Positions 1 to 8,284 of a stretch of 45,208 nt of DNA are shown here, piece after piece. Position 1 is the stretch's first letter. Each line of letters starts with the position of its first letter. The translations under genes and the position numbers were made by a program. The DNA is from CAZABG01 sp964460985 (GTDB lineage: Bacteria > Chlamydiota > Chlamydiia > Chlamydiales > Parachlamydiaceae): assembly GCA_964460985.1 (NCBI GenBank), contig CAYWQX010000015.1, positions 1 to 45,208 of the forward strand, written 5' to 3'. Under the pieces are notes generated by a model, which searched no databases, had not been told where the DNA came from, and saw only the letters and a program-made list of their open reading frames with translations.

Positions 1-1
1 C

Positions 2-400
2 CTCGGAAAAAATACAAGTTCCACCATCGTATCCAAGGGAATTTCAGCCGGGCGCTCTTCCAACAGTTATCGAGGGCTTGTGAAAGTCGCTCCAAGAGCG
101 CAGGGAAGCAGAAATTATACTCAGTGCGACTCCATGCTAGTCGGGGCTGAATGCTCGGCCAACACTTTTCCTTATATTGAAGTCGGCAATAGTACAAGCC
201 AGGTGGAGCATGAAGCTTCCACCTCTAAGATGAATGAAGAGCAAATTTTTTACTTTAGATCTAGAGGGCTCTCTCAAGAAGATGCGGTCAATATGATCGT
301 AAATGGTTTTTGTAAAGATGTCATCCGCGAGCTCCCTTTAGAATTTGCGACCGAGGCGCAAAAACTCTTAACCCTTAAACTCGAAAACTCGGTGGGATAA
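2..400 (+). CDS. sufB: SufB, Fe-S cluster scaffold subunit (3' part only)
   Basis: This is the C-terminal end of SufB, a core subunit of the SufBCD complex that builds iron-sulfur clusters in the cytoplasm. The reading frame is open from base 2, so the gene begins outside the window. The visible part contains stretches typical of the SufB/SufD beta-helix core: the segment SSNSYRGLVKVAPRAQGS, a QCDSML motif and the IEVGNSTSQVEHEAS region. The C-terminal helix EEQIFYFRSRGLSQEDA is shared with the SufD protein encoded two genes downstream. sufC starts 3 bases after its stop codon, so the two genes are almost certainly one operon. The order sufB-C-D-S is the one known in Chlamydia. Confidence 0.95.
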   Translation, partial: LGKNTSSTIVSKGISAGRSSNSYRGLVKVAPRAQGSRNYTQCDSMLVGAECSANTFPYIEVGNSTSQVEHEASTSKMNEEQIFYFRSRGLSQEDAVNMIVNGFCKDVIRELPLEFATEAQKLLTLKLENSVG

Positions 401-402
401 TA

Positions 403-1155
403 ATGTTAGAAATACACGATTTAAGTGCCAATGTAGACTCTAAACCGATATTGAAGGGTTTAAATTTAAAAGTTCTGCCCGGCGAGATCCATGCGATTAT
501 GGGGCCTAACGGTGCCGGTAAATCGACGCTTGCCAAAATTCTATCGGGCCACCCTTCCTATGAAGTGACCGACGGCAAGGTCATTTTTAAAGATAAAAAT
601 CTTTTAGAAATGGATCCTGAAGAGAGAGCTCATTTAGGTCTTTTCATGAGCTTTCAGTATCCTATAGAGATTCCGGGGGTGTCTAACCTGCAGTTTTTAA
701 GATCGGCCTATAATGCCCATTTAAAAGCGAAAGGGGAAAAAGAGATTTCACTGCCGGAGTTTGAAGAGCTTCTCGATGAGAAGATGAAGATGATGGAGAT
801 CAATCCGGAGTTTAAAGAGAGAAATTTAAATGAAGGGTTTTCCGGCGGCGAGAAGAAAAGAAATGAAATCCTTCAAATGGCAGTCCTTAATCCTGATCTT
901 GCCATTCTCGATGAAACCGACTCCGGGCTTGATATCGATGCGATGCGAATTGTCGCAAAAGGGGTCAACAGCCTTATGAATCCAAAGAGAGGATTGATTT
1001 TAATTACCCACTATCAAAGACTTCTCGACTATATTAAGCCAAATTTTGTTCACGTCATGGTAAACGGTAAAATCGTCAAATCGGGCGGACCTGAGCTTGC
1101 TTTAGAACTGGAAGAAAAGGGCTATGACTGGTTAACCCCGGCTGAGGCAACATGA
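403..1155 (+). CDS. sufC: SufC, Fe-S assembly ATPase
   Basis: SufC is the ABC-type ATPase that drives the SufBCD scaffold; it is a soluble protein, not a transporter. At 250 residues it has the usual length. Walker A is GPNGAGKST (residues 34-42), the ABC signature is FSGGEKKR (from about residue 146), and Walker B is AILDETDSGLD (from 167). The family more often has DEIDSGLD, so Thr replaces Ile here. The FQYP segment of the Q-loop, typical of SufC, is present near residue 84. The ATG lies 3 bases after the sufB stop. The last codons overlap the start of sufD (ATGA), which suggests coupled translation. Confidence 0.97.
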   Translation: MLEIHDLSANVDSKPILKGLNLKVLPGEIHAIMGPNGAGKSTLAKILSGHPSYEVTDGKVIFKDKNLLEMDPEERAHLGLFMSFQYPIEIPGVSNLQFLRSAYNAHLKAKGEKEISLPEFEELLDEKMKMMEINPEFKERNLNEGFSGGEKKRNEILQMAVLNPDLAILDETDSGLDIDAMRIVAKGVNSLMNPKRGLILITHYQRLLDYIKPNFVHVMVNGKIVKSGGPELALELEEKGYDWLTPAEAT

Positions 1156-2399
1156 TCTTGACGGAAGAAACTAATTTTCAAGATCAGCTGAAACTCTTTC
1201 TCAATACAGACGGCCCTTTTGCGAAACTGCGCCAAAAAGCCTGGGATCGATTCCTTGAGGTAGGGCTCCCCTCCAAGTCTTTCGAAAGCTACCAGTATTT
1301 AAAGTTAAGAAAGCTCTTTGCTAAGCCCCTTAAATTAGCCTCTCCTGGACAAGTGGATGCACGCTCCTATCTTTATCCTAGCTGCCACTCTATTGTGTTT
1401 GTGGATGGAGTGTATAAACCGGAGCTTTCCAATTTGCCGAAAATTACCATTCTCTCTTTAAAAGAGGCGATGGGTCCTTTTTCAACCCTTATTCAAAACC
1501 ATTGGAACCGTTTTGTAAAGGAAGAAAGAGATCCTTTTGCGCTTGTGAATGGAGCTCTCTTTTCTGACGGAGTGCTTGTATATGTGCCTCCTAAAATGCA
1601 ATTTGAAAAGCCGCTCGAGCTCGTCTTCCTCTCTACTCAAGACAGTTTTCAAGCACCAAGAGTGCATCTCTTTTTCGGGCGTGAATCCAAAGGGGATGTG
1701 ATCGCTCGCCATGTGGGCGCCCCCTCTTTTGTCAACGTGTCGGTTGATTTCTCGATGGATGAAGGCTCTACTGCAACCTATTCTCAATTAGGTTTGGGCC
1801 TTAAAAAAGAGTGGCTGCTCGATTTTACCCGCGCCTATTTGAAGAGAGATGCTGATTTTACTGCCAATATGGTCACGACCGGATCAGAAACTTCTCGTTT
1901 TGACTACTATGTCAATTTAATGGGAGAAAATGGACAAGCCCATTTAAATGGGCTCTGGATGCTGAAAGAAAATGATGAGGCGCACGTTCATGTGCTGATG
2001 GAGCATTCAGCTCCTCACTCCGAATCAAGGCAGTTTTATAAAGGAGCGATTCACGGAAACGCAAGATCGAGTTTTGAAGGCAAAATCTTAGTCCGTAAAG
2101 AGGCTCAAAAAACCGACAGTTTTCAGCTGAACAATAACCTTATTTTATCAGATACCGCCCAAGCCTATTCCAAGCCTAATCTAGAAATTTTTGCCGATGA
2201 TGTAAAAGCCTCCCATGGCTCCACTGTTGGACAGTTAGATGGTGAAGAGCTTTTCTACTTAAGGGCGAGAGGTTTCAGCAAAAAAGAGGCGGAAGCCCTT
2301 TTAACAAAAGCTTTCCTCAGAGAAATCCTTGAAAAGATGCAGATTCCCGAGGTACAAAGAGATTCATTACAGGCTGTCGATCAATTTTTGAGGTTTTAG
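1152..2399 (+). CDS. sufD: SufD, Fe-S cluster assembly protein
   Basis: SufD pairs with SufB and SufC in the Suf scaffold complex and is linked to iron acquisition during cluster formation. The protein has 415 residues, normal for the family. The N-terminal third is variable and helical. The C-terminal part is the SufBD beta-helix, seen in FEGKILVRKEAQKTDS, the NNNLILSD segment, and the ending LDGEELFYLRARGFSKKEAE, which mirrors the end of SufB. The start codon overlaps the sufC stop by four bases. The sufS ATG follows after one base, so B-C-D-S is one transcriptional unit. Confidence 0.95.
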   Translation: MILTEETNFQDQLKLFLNTDGPFAKLRQKAWDRFLEVGLPSKSFESYQYLKLRKLFAKPLKLASPGQVDARSYLYPSCHSIVFVDGVYKPELSNLPKITILSLKEAMGPFSTLIQNHWNRFVKEERDPFALVNGALFSDGVLVYVPPKMQFEKPLELVFLSTQDSFQAPRVHLFFGRESKGDVIARHVGAPSFVNVSVDFSMDEGSTATYSQLGLGLKKEWLLDFTRAYLKRDADFTANMVTTGSETSRFDYYVNLMGENGQAHLNGLWMLKENDEAHVHVLMEHSAPHSESRQFYKGAIHGNARSSFEGKILVRKEAQKTDSFQLNNNLILSDTAQAYSKPNLEIFADDVKASHGSTVGQLDGEELFYLRARGFSKKEAEALLTKAFLREILEKMQIPEVQRDSLQAVDQFLRF

Positions 2400-2400
2400 T

Positions 2401-3606
2401 ATGGGGATTAACCCCTCCGACTTTCCAATGCTTAAACAAAAAATGCATGGAAAGCCTTTGATTTATTTGGATACCGCAGCCACAGCCCAAAAACCTCAGG
2501 TTGTGATCGATGCCATCACCGATTTTTATCAAAATGAATACGCTACCGTTCATAGAGCGATCTATGAAATCTCTGTAGAGGCCACCCGTAAATTTCAAGA
2601 AGCTAGAAAGATCGCGCAAACTTTTGTAAATGCCTCTTCTACGGATGAAATTATTTTTACAAGAGGGACTACGGAATCTATCAATTTGGTCGCCTATTCT
2701 TTTTGTAAAAGATTTGTGAAGCCGGGAGATGAGATTATTATTTCGGCCATGGAGCACCATTCTAATATCGTTCCCTGGCAAATGGCAGCGGAAGAAAGAG
2801 GAGCTATCTTAAAAGTGGTTCCCTTTGATGAAAGAGGGGTTCTGATCTACGACGAATATCTGAAAGCGCTCACCCCCAAAACTAAAATGGTGGCTATCGC
2901 GCATATTTCAAACGCTCTCGGCACCATCAACCCGATTGAAAGAATGGTTATCGATGCCCACAAAGCGGGGGCAAAAGTATTAGTCGATGCGTGCCAAAGT
3001 GCGCCCCATATGCGTTTAGATGTTCAAAAAATGAACTGCGATTTTCTCGTATTTTCCGGACACAAAGTGTACGGTCCTACAGGTATCGGGGTTCTCTTTG
3101 GAAAAAAAGAGCTCTTGGAAGAGATGCCTCCCTATCAAGGAGGAGGCGATATGATCGATGTGGTCACTTTTGAGAAAACGACTTATAATGTCCTCCCCCT
3201 CAAATTTGAGGCAGGAACTCCGATTATTGCTGAAGTGATCGGCCTTGGACGGGCTTTAGAATATCTAATGAATATCGGCTTAGACACAATTTATGCCCAT
3301 GAGCAGGCTCTTTTGTTAAAGTTGAACCAAGCGATGGAATCGATCCCTGAAGTGAGACTTATCGGTACAGCGCCTAACAAAGGGGGTATCGTAAGCTTTA
3401 TAGTGAAGGGAATTCATCCTCTTGATGTAGGTACAATGTTAGACCTTAAGGGAATTGCTATCCGCACTGGTCATGTTTGTGCGCAGCCGGTTATTCGCTA
3501 TTACAATGTTCCTGCCATTGCAAGGGTTTCATTAGGACTATATAATACTGATAATGATATTGATAATTTTGTTTATAATTTAAAAGAAATTATTAAATTG
3601 TTCTGA
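2401..3606 (+). CDS. sufS: SufS, cysteine desulfurase
   Basis: SufS is a PLP-dependent group II cysteine desulfurase that takes sulfur from L-cysteine and passes it to the Suf scaffold. The 401-residue protein has the N-terminal YLDTAATAQKP segment, the MEHHSNIVPW motif, the PLP-binding lysine in FSGHKVYGPTG (Lys222) and the active-site cysteine in RTGHVCAQP (Cys360). Both catalytic residues are present, so it should be active. No SufE or SufU partner is seen in this window. It closes the suf cluster; the next gene, a tRNA-modification gene, follows after 26 bases and may be co-transcribed. Confidence 0.97.
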   Translation: MGINPSDFPMLKQKMHGKPLIYLDTAATAQKPQVVIDAITDFYQNEYATVHRAIYEISVEATRKFQEARKIAQTFVNASSTDEIIFTRGTTESINLVAYSFCKRFVKPGDEIIISAMEHHSNIVPWQMAAEERGAILKVVPFDERGVLIYDEYLKALTPKTKMVAIAHISNALGTINPIERMVIDAHKAGAKVLVDACQSAPHMRLDVQKMNCDFLVFSGHKVYGPTGIGVLFGKKELLEEMPPYQGGGDMIDVVTFEKTTYNVLPLKFEAGTPIIAEVIGLGRALEYLMNIGLDTIYAHEQALLLKLNQAMESIPEVRLIGTAPNKGGIVSFIVKGIHPLDVGTMLDLKGIAIRTGHVCAQPVIRYYNVPAIARVSLGLYNTDNDIDNFVYNLKEIIKLF

Positions 3607-3632
3607 ATTATAATTTTGTTTATCATATTTAA

Positions 3633-4523
3633 ATGATTATTGATCTTGATCAGGCCGTCACCCTTCTTAAAAAATCGGTCGTTGCCCTTCCAACAGAAAC
3701 AGTCTATGGCCTCGCTGCATCGATTAACTCTCCTGAGGCGATCTCCTCTATTTTTTTGTTAAAAAATCGCCCTCCGCAAAACCCTTTAATCATCCATGTC
3801 TCTTCGGTAGAGGAGATCTACTCCTTTACAGAAAAGAGCCTTCCCAAAGAGCTTCTCTCTCTATGGCCAGGGCCTTTAACGCTCATCCTTCCGGTCAAAG
3901 GCGTTTCGGAAAAAATAACAGCCGGATTAAGCACGGCGGCTTTCAGAATTCCTCGTCATCCTCTTACTCTCGAGATTTTACGGAGAACAGGGCCCCTTGT
4001 TGCCCCTTCGGCGAATCTCTCCGGCAAACCCTCTGCCACCCACCCTTCGCATGTCGAACGTGATTTCGGGAAAAATTTTCCTGTAGTGGATGGCGGAGCC
4101 TCTGAGAAAGGGTTAGAATCGACCATTCTCGCAGAAAAAGAGGGCCTTTGGCGTATTTTAAGAGAAGGAGCGATCCCTCAAGAGGCTTTTCTTCCCGTTT
4201 TAGGCTATCTTCCTGAAATCGTGAAGCCCGCTTCCAAGCCTGAGTGTCCGGGTCAAATGTTTCGCCACTATTCGCCCGATGCAACTCTAGTGTTAGAGGG
4301 TGACTACGAGGCAGTTTTAGGTTTTCGTGAAAGAATTTACGATAAGCCAACGATTTTATTGGGTTCTTTAGACCATGCTGAAGAAGTGGCTGCAAGGCTT
4401 TATCATGCACTTAGAGAAGTTGATGAGAAGGGTTATCAGACAGTTAAAGTCGATTTCGATTTTCCGACTCATGGTTTATGGAAAACCATCCGCGAGCGCC
4501 TCCAAAAAGCTCTCAAAAAATAA
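3633..4523 (+). CDS. L-threonylcarbamoyladenylate synthase (TsaC/Sua5 type)
   Basis: This enzyme condenses threonine, bicarbonate and ATP to threonylcarbamoyl-AMP, the donor for the universal t6A37 modification of ANN-decoding tRNAs. The first 190 residues are a YrdC domain: PTETVYGLAA near residue 20, KNRPPQNPLIIHV near 43, a WPGPLTLILP segment and the SANLSGKPSATHP motif. The remaining 100 residues match the extra Sua5 domain (CPGQMFRHYSPDA linker), so the architecture is the long Sua5 form, not the short TsaC form of E. coli. It lies 26 bases behind sufS on the same strand and has no convincing ribosome binding site of its own. Confidence 0.93.
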   Translation: MIIDLDQAVTLLKKSVVALPTETVYGLAASINSPEAISSIFLLKNRPPQNPLIIHVSSVEEIYSFTEKSLPKELLSLWPGPLTLILPVKGVSEKITAGLSTAAFRIPRHPLTLEILRRTGPLVAPSANLSGKPSATHPSHVERDFGKNFPVVDGGASEKGLESTILAEKEGLWRILREGAIPQEAFLPVLGYLPEIVKPASKPECPGQMFRHYSPDATLVLEGDYEAVLGFRERIYDKPTILLGSLDHAEEVAARLYHALREVDEKGYQTVKVDFDFPTHGLWKTIRERLQKALKK

Positions 4524-4745
4524 TTATTCTTTTTACCACAGAGTCACTGATCCAGTTCACCTATTCGAGTCGTGGAGGCCTATATTTCAGGTGAATCCTC
4601 TACGACTGACATAAGTAAACAATAGGGCATAAGATCACAGAGAAGGTCTCTTACACCTTAAGTTCTCTCTCCATACAAGTGCAAAATAGTTTATAGAACT
4701 GTCTCTTCTGTGACCTCCTCTATTCTCTATGTCTCTGTGGTAATG
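4524..4745. repeat. Gene-free spacer holding an inverted-repeat element
   Basis: I see no gene in these 222 bases, which separate two convergent units. The stretch is bounded by a perfect 11-bp inverted repeat, TTACCACAGAG at 4533-4543 and CTCTGTGGTAA at 4733-4743. Inside it is a second inverted repeat with 11-base arms at 4568-4578 and 4597-4607 (one G-T pair). A third pairing, TTCACCT at 4556-4562 with AGGTGAA at 4589-4595, competes with it. Further CACAGAG/CTCTGTG-like words occur at about 4636 and 4710. The layout resembles a small dispersed intergenic repeat more than a simple terminator. Only one copy is visible here. Confidence 0.55.
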
Positions 4746-5675
4746 CTACGGAGAGGATGAGGCAGGATTAATAGGCTCAGGGATGCCGGACGGACTATTT
4801 TCGTCAGCCGTCACCGCTTTCGTGAGCTTCAGAATTTCATTCATTTCTTTTATGTATTGCACAGAAATTTTACTGAACTGGCCTGTTAGGACGGTAAATC
4901 CAAAAGTGACAATCACAAGGCCTAAGAGTGATTTAAGGGCCATTCCGAGGAAGGTAATTTGAACTTGGGGAGCGAGTCTATTTGCAATCCCTAAAAATAG
5001 ATCGGTCATCAACATAATAAGAAGGGCAGGCGTGGCAAATTGAATCGAGAGGACCATCACTTGGTTTAAAATAGCAAATTGCAGTTTCCAGAAAGGGGTG
5101 TCTTTGTCAAAAAACTTCTCATTGAAAAACTGATCCGGCGGAAAGATATCGTAGGAGGCCATGATGGAATCAATCACAAGAAAGGGGCCGTCGATGGCAA
5201 AAAAAACCACAATTAATATGTAGTTAAAAAGCTGGCCTAACGGAGAAGACTGGTTCTGAATAGTAGGATCGTTCACCATAAGGGCAGCTCCCCCTCGTTG
5301 GTGATCGATGATAATCCCCGCATTTTGGACGATTGAAAAGGGGATCGAGATGATAAATCCTAGCGTAAAGCCGATCATGAGCTCTTTTAAGATAAGAAAG
5401 ACAGTCCATGCGTTATAACCGATGGGAACGGTTGTGATGGCAAGCAATTTCGGGAGAAAAACGACAAATAGCGTTAAGGCAAAAAAGACTTTTACAGGGT
5501 TTGGTAAAACACGCGCTCCAAAGAAGGGGGCTAAAGCGATAATGGGTAAAATACGGGCGAGAAACAAAAACATGAGGGCAAGGGGGCCTAAAGCCTCTCC
5601 TTCGGATAAGGCGCTATTTACAAACAGCTCAACATATGAGTTAGCAAAATTGCTATCCGGTGCCAAAGGTTGCAA
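4746..5675 (-). CDS. sctT: Type III secretion export apparatus protein SctT
   Basis: SctT (CdsT/YscT/FliR family) is an inner-membrane protein of the type III secretion export gate, where it forms the pore complex with SctR and SctS. The 309-residue protein has about six hydrophobic segments, including ALMFLFLARILPIIALAPFF near the N terminus and ALKSLLGLVIVTFGFTVLTG near the C terminus. The start is TTG at 5675 and overlaps the sctS end by 23 bases; no ATG occurs before residue 35, so TTG (or another TTG three codons on) is the best choice. It is the last gene of the sctJ-K-L-R-S-T run. The C-terminal tail is hydrophilic and proline-rich. Confidence 0.93.
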   Translation of the reverse strand: MQPLAPDSNFANSYVELFVNSALSEGEALGPLALMFLFLARILPIIALAPFFGARVLPNPVKVFFALTLFVVFLPKLLAITTVPIGYNAWTVFLILKELMIGFTLGFIISIPFSIVQNAGIIIDHQRGGAALMVNDPTIQNQSSPLGQLFNYILIVVFFAIDGPFLVIDSIMASYDIFPPDQFFNEKFFDKDTPFWKLQFAILNQVMVLSIQFATPALLIMLMTDLFLGIANRLAPQVQITFLGMALKSLLGLVIVTFGFTVLTGQFSKISVQYIKEMNEILKLTKAVTADENSPSGIPEPINPASSSP

Positions 5676-5925
5676 TTCCTTTGAAGATGTTGGTCGAAAA
5701 GGCCATGATTTGCGCCCCTAACCATCCTCCCATAAACATAAGCGTTAAGGTCACGGCAATTAATTTAATGGTGAAGGAGAGGGTTTGCTCCTGAATCTGA
5801 GTCGCAGCCTGAAAGATCGAGACTAAGATACCAAAGAATAAACTGATTAGAATAGGAGGGGCGGACAGAATCAAAATAAGTAAAAGGCCTTGGTAAGCAT
5901 ATTGAACAACTTGTGTTTGAAACAT
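5653..5925 (-). CDS. sctS: Type III secretion export apparatus protein SctS
   Basis: SctS (CdsS/YscS/FliQ family) is a small export-gate subunit of the type III secretion system. The 90 residues match the family length. Two hydrophobic hairpins are visible (LLLILILSAPPILISLFFGI and FTIKLIAVTLTLMFMGGW), separated by the polar FQAATQIQEQTL loop that is strongly conserved in the FliQ/SctS family. It starts with ATG 16 bases after sctR and overlaps the downstream sctT by 23 bases. Confidence 0.95.
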   Translation of the reverse strand: MFQTQVVQYAYQGLLLILILSAPPILISLFFGILVSIFQAATQIQEQTLSFTIKLIAVTLTLMFMGGWLGAQIMAFSTNIFKGIATFGTG

Positions 5926-5941
5926 ATCGCTAACTTACATC

Positions 5942-6787
5942 CTATTGCTTAAAGGTGTTGACCAATCCATCGATCAAAAGGGTCCATCCATCCAGCATCA
6001 CGAGCAAAAATAATTTGAGAGGCATGGAGATTGTAACCGGCGATAACATCATCATACCCATTGCAAGAAGTACGTTAGAGGTTACAAGGTCGATCACAAA
6101 AAACGGAATATAAATTAAAACGCCGATTTCAAAGGCGTCTTTGAGCTGGCTTGTGATATAGGCTGGAACTACAATCATAAAGTCATCAGGTTTCACCTCT
6201 TCCCTATGCTGCTCAGGAAGTGTTCGAAGAGCCATGCCGTAAAAAAGAGCTTGGTGCTTGGCAAGAGAATTTCTTTTTAAAAACTCTCTTAAAGGCTCTT
6301 TCGCCTCGTCAGCGACCGCCATAATGTAGGCGGACGAATCGGGCGCAATCAGCGAGTCGGGTGCTTTTGTTCTCTGAATTGTGTTTTGAGCGGCATCATA
6401 CATCTTCATGACGGTCGGATACATGACGAACAAGGACAGCATGAAAGCAACACCGTTAATAATCTGGTTTGGAGGCGCTTGCTGGACTCCGAGCGCCGAT
6501 CTTAAGAGCGAAAGAACAATTACGATCTTTAGAAAGGAGCTCAAAATCATCACAATAAAGGGAAGAAGAGAGAGAAGCGTGAGTGCGGTTGCTTGGGTGA
6601 TTAAAGAGGGTCTTTTGAAGTTATCGAACTGCGTTAAATTGCCGGGTGAATTTTGCGCTTGCTGCTGCGCCGGCGTGAGTCTAGGAGTGGATGATTTTTC
6701 TATCGATTTCACATCGACAGAGAATGCATAAGAGGGGATCGAAAATAAAAAAAGCAAAAGGGAGAGTAAAACTAATATGCGCTTCAT
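5942..6787 (-). CDS. sctR: Type III secretion export apparatus protein SctR
   Basis: SctR (CdsR/YscR/FliP family) is the main ring-forming subunit of the type III export gate. The protein has 281 residues and an N-terminal signal-like segment (LVLLSLLLFLFSIPSYAFS) followed by a polar stretch, a feature of the longer SctR/FliP proteins. Family motifs include LLSLLPFIVMILSSFLKIVI, LRSALGVQQAPPNQI and the C-terminal MGMMMLSPVTISMPLKL. The ATG overlaps the sctL stop (ATGA), and sctS follows after 16 bases. Confidence 0.96.
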   Translation of the reverse strand: MKRILVLLSLLLFLFSIPSYAFSVDVKSIEKSSTPRLTPAQQQAQNSPGNLTQFDNFKRPSLITQATALTLLSLLPFIVMILSSFLKIVIVLSLLRSALGVQQAPPNQIINGVAFMLSLFVMYPTVMKMYDAAQNTIQRTKAPDSLIAPDSSAYIMAVADEAKEPLREFLKRNSLAKHQALFYGMALRTLPEQHREEVKPDDFMIVVPAYITSQLKDAFEIGVLIYIPFFVIDLVTSNVLLAMGMMMLSPVTISMPLKLFLLVMLDGWTLLIDGLVNTFKQ

Positions 6788-7428
6788 TTTTCCACTTTCT
6801 TGTGAAATAGGTTTTCGAATGCCTTCTCAAGGATTGCCCACTGATTGTCCAGCTGGGCATTGATAATGCCCCCTTCCGTCTCAATAATGGATCCGCCCGG
6901 TAAAATATCGGCTCTTTCGCGGATTTGAAAAATTTCAAGCTGCTCAAAATTTTCCTTCAGCTTGTTTTTATTGGACTCAATGATGCCCTTCTCTTTAGGG
7001 CTTACATAAATGGTTATTTTCTTATGGGTCGATACCGCTTTTAAGCTATTTCCGATGATATCTACAATCACATCCTGACGGTTTTCAAGCTCATGCCCCA
7101 CTATTTTTTTCACCGCTTTTAAAAGAACGGGAACCAGGATCTTTTCGTAATCTTTTCTGACTTGCGAAATTTCTTTTTCAAGCTTGGCGATATGCTCCGC
7201 CCAAACTTTAAAACCCTCCTGGTATCCCTCTTGAACCGCATGCGCTTTAATATCTTCAACCTCTTTGATCACTTTTTCACGGTAAAGATCGGCGTCTTTC
7301 TTAATCGTTTCAAGAATTTCCTCCCCTTCCATCGCTTGGGAGAGGTCTTTAGCTTTTAGAATTTTGGAGGTTGGGTCGAGGTGAATCGAGCCCCCATTGA
7401 TCAGATGATATAGTTTTTTCTTAGCCAC
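6784..7428 (-). CDS. sctL: Type III secretion ATPase regulator/stator SctL
   Basis: SctL (CdsL/YscL/FliH family) binds and controls the secretion ATPase SctN at the cytoplasmic sorting platform. The 214-residue protein has a charged, coiled N-terminal half (about residues 30-110) and a C-terminal domain with the ERADILPGGSIIETEGGIINAQLD segment region, which is recognisable in FliH and V-type ATPase E-subunit relatives. The start is GTG at 7428, preceded at a good distance by AAGGTG. It overlaps the end of sctK by 8 bases and its stop overlaps the sctR start. Confidence 0.92.
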   Translation of the reverse strand: MAKKKLYHLINGGSIHLDPTSKILKAKDLSQAMEGEEILETIKKDADLYREKVIKEVEDIKAHAVQEGYQEGFKVWAEHIAKLEKEISQVRKDYEKILVPVLLKAVKKIVGHELENRQDVIVDIIGNSLKAVSTHKKITIYVSPKEKGIIESNKNKLKENFEQLEIFQIRERADILPGGSIIETEGGIINAQLDNQWAILEKAFENLFHKKVEK

Positions 7429-8284
7429 GGTTCACCTTCTTCATGGTTTCCAGAACTTGTGTAGAGAGGGTTTGAATAATATGAGGATTGATTTCTTCGG
7501 TAATCGGTTCTGCTAAAAGCTTGCCCCTTCCGATATCAAGCGTTCTTGTAAGAAGCCAGATTTTGGAAGGATGCTCTTTATAAAGCGCTAGATGAAGCCT
7601 TCTTAATCCTCTTTTATGGATTCTATTTTCTAGATCGCGAGAATCTCCTTGCCAATCGGAGAGATCAAATTTAGGGGTTTGAATTTTTTCTTTTACCCCT
7701 AAATACGATTTGATGATTTCTACTTTTTTTGGACTCAGGACGCTATAGATGGCTTTTAATTTTTTGGTATCGACCATTTTTTTGACTTCAAAAGAAAGGT
7801 CGATAAGTCCGAGATAGCCGATCAAATCGACAAGATCATTTTTAGAAAGGGTGTATAAGGGATCCAATTCAGATCTCGGTAAAAAAGGGAGAGGAATAAA
7901 GTCTTTTGGAACAAGATGCTGAATCCATTTCTTCTGGATAAAATCTTTCACAAATCCGGTCGATTCCGTAAGGCTTTTATCGATCGGCAGCACCTTCAAA
8001 ATCTCGTCTCTTTTCTTCTTATCAAGGGCCGATAAATAATAGGGAATTTCCTCTTGAGGAAGAGTTTCTAAAAATTCTTTCAGCCAGGTGTAGTGAATTT
8101 TAGAGAGATAGGCGGGAGGATAAATAAGAGTATGGGCAAGTTCCGTTTCACCGGTTTGAATGTGTCTTACAGCTTCTGCAGATTCACGAGGAAGAAATTT
8201 GTGGATAGGATCTTGAGGCCCTTTACCGGCACGGTTAAGGAGCACTTTTAGGTAAAGGGGCTTCTTGGAATCCTCAACTTCCAT
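7421..8284 (-). CDS. sctK: Putative type III sorting-platform protein SctK (CT560-like)
   Basis: By position between sctJ and sctL this is the counterpart of Chlamydia CT560, treated as a SctK-like sorting-platform adaptor. The sequence (287 residues from ATG) is soluble, charged and without obvious motifs. A segment near residue 85, LKEFLETLPQEEIPYYLSAL, and the run of helical segments after it fit the helical SctK/OrgA type. I chose the ATG at 8284, which overlaps the sctJ stop as TGATG, over the GTG one codon earlier. The SctK name rests mainly on gene order. Confidence 0.75.
   Translation of the reverse strand: MEVEDSKKPLYLKVLLNRAGKGPQDPIHKFLPRESAEAVRHIQTGETELAHTLIYPPAYLSKIHYTWLKEFLETLPQEEIPYYLSALDKKKRDEILKVLPIDKSLTESTGFVKDFIQKKWIQHLVPKDFIPLPFLPRSELDPLYTLSKNDLVDLIGYLGLIDLSFEVKKMVDTKKLKAIYSVLSPKKVEIIKSYLGVKEKIQTPKFDLSDWQGDSRDLENRIHKRGLRRLHLALYKEHPSKIWLLTRTLDIGRGKLLAEPITEEINPHIIQTLSTQVLETMKKVNRG

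Noticed and set aside
2317..2781. 154-codon minus-strand ORF opposite sufD/sufS
   Set aside because: It is antisense to two conserved genes and has no recognisable domain.
5422..5721. 99-codon plus-strand ORF opposite sctT/sctS
   Set aside because: It lies wholly antisense to well-recognised type III secretion genes and looks like a lysine-rich shadow.
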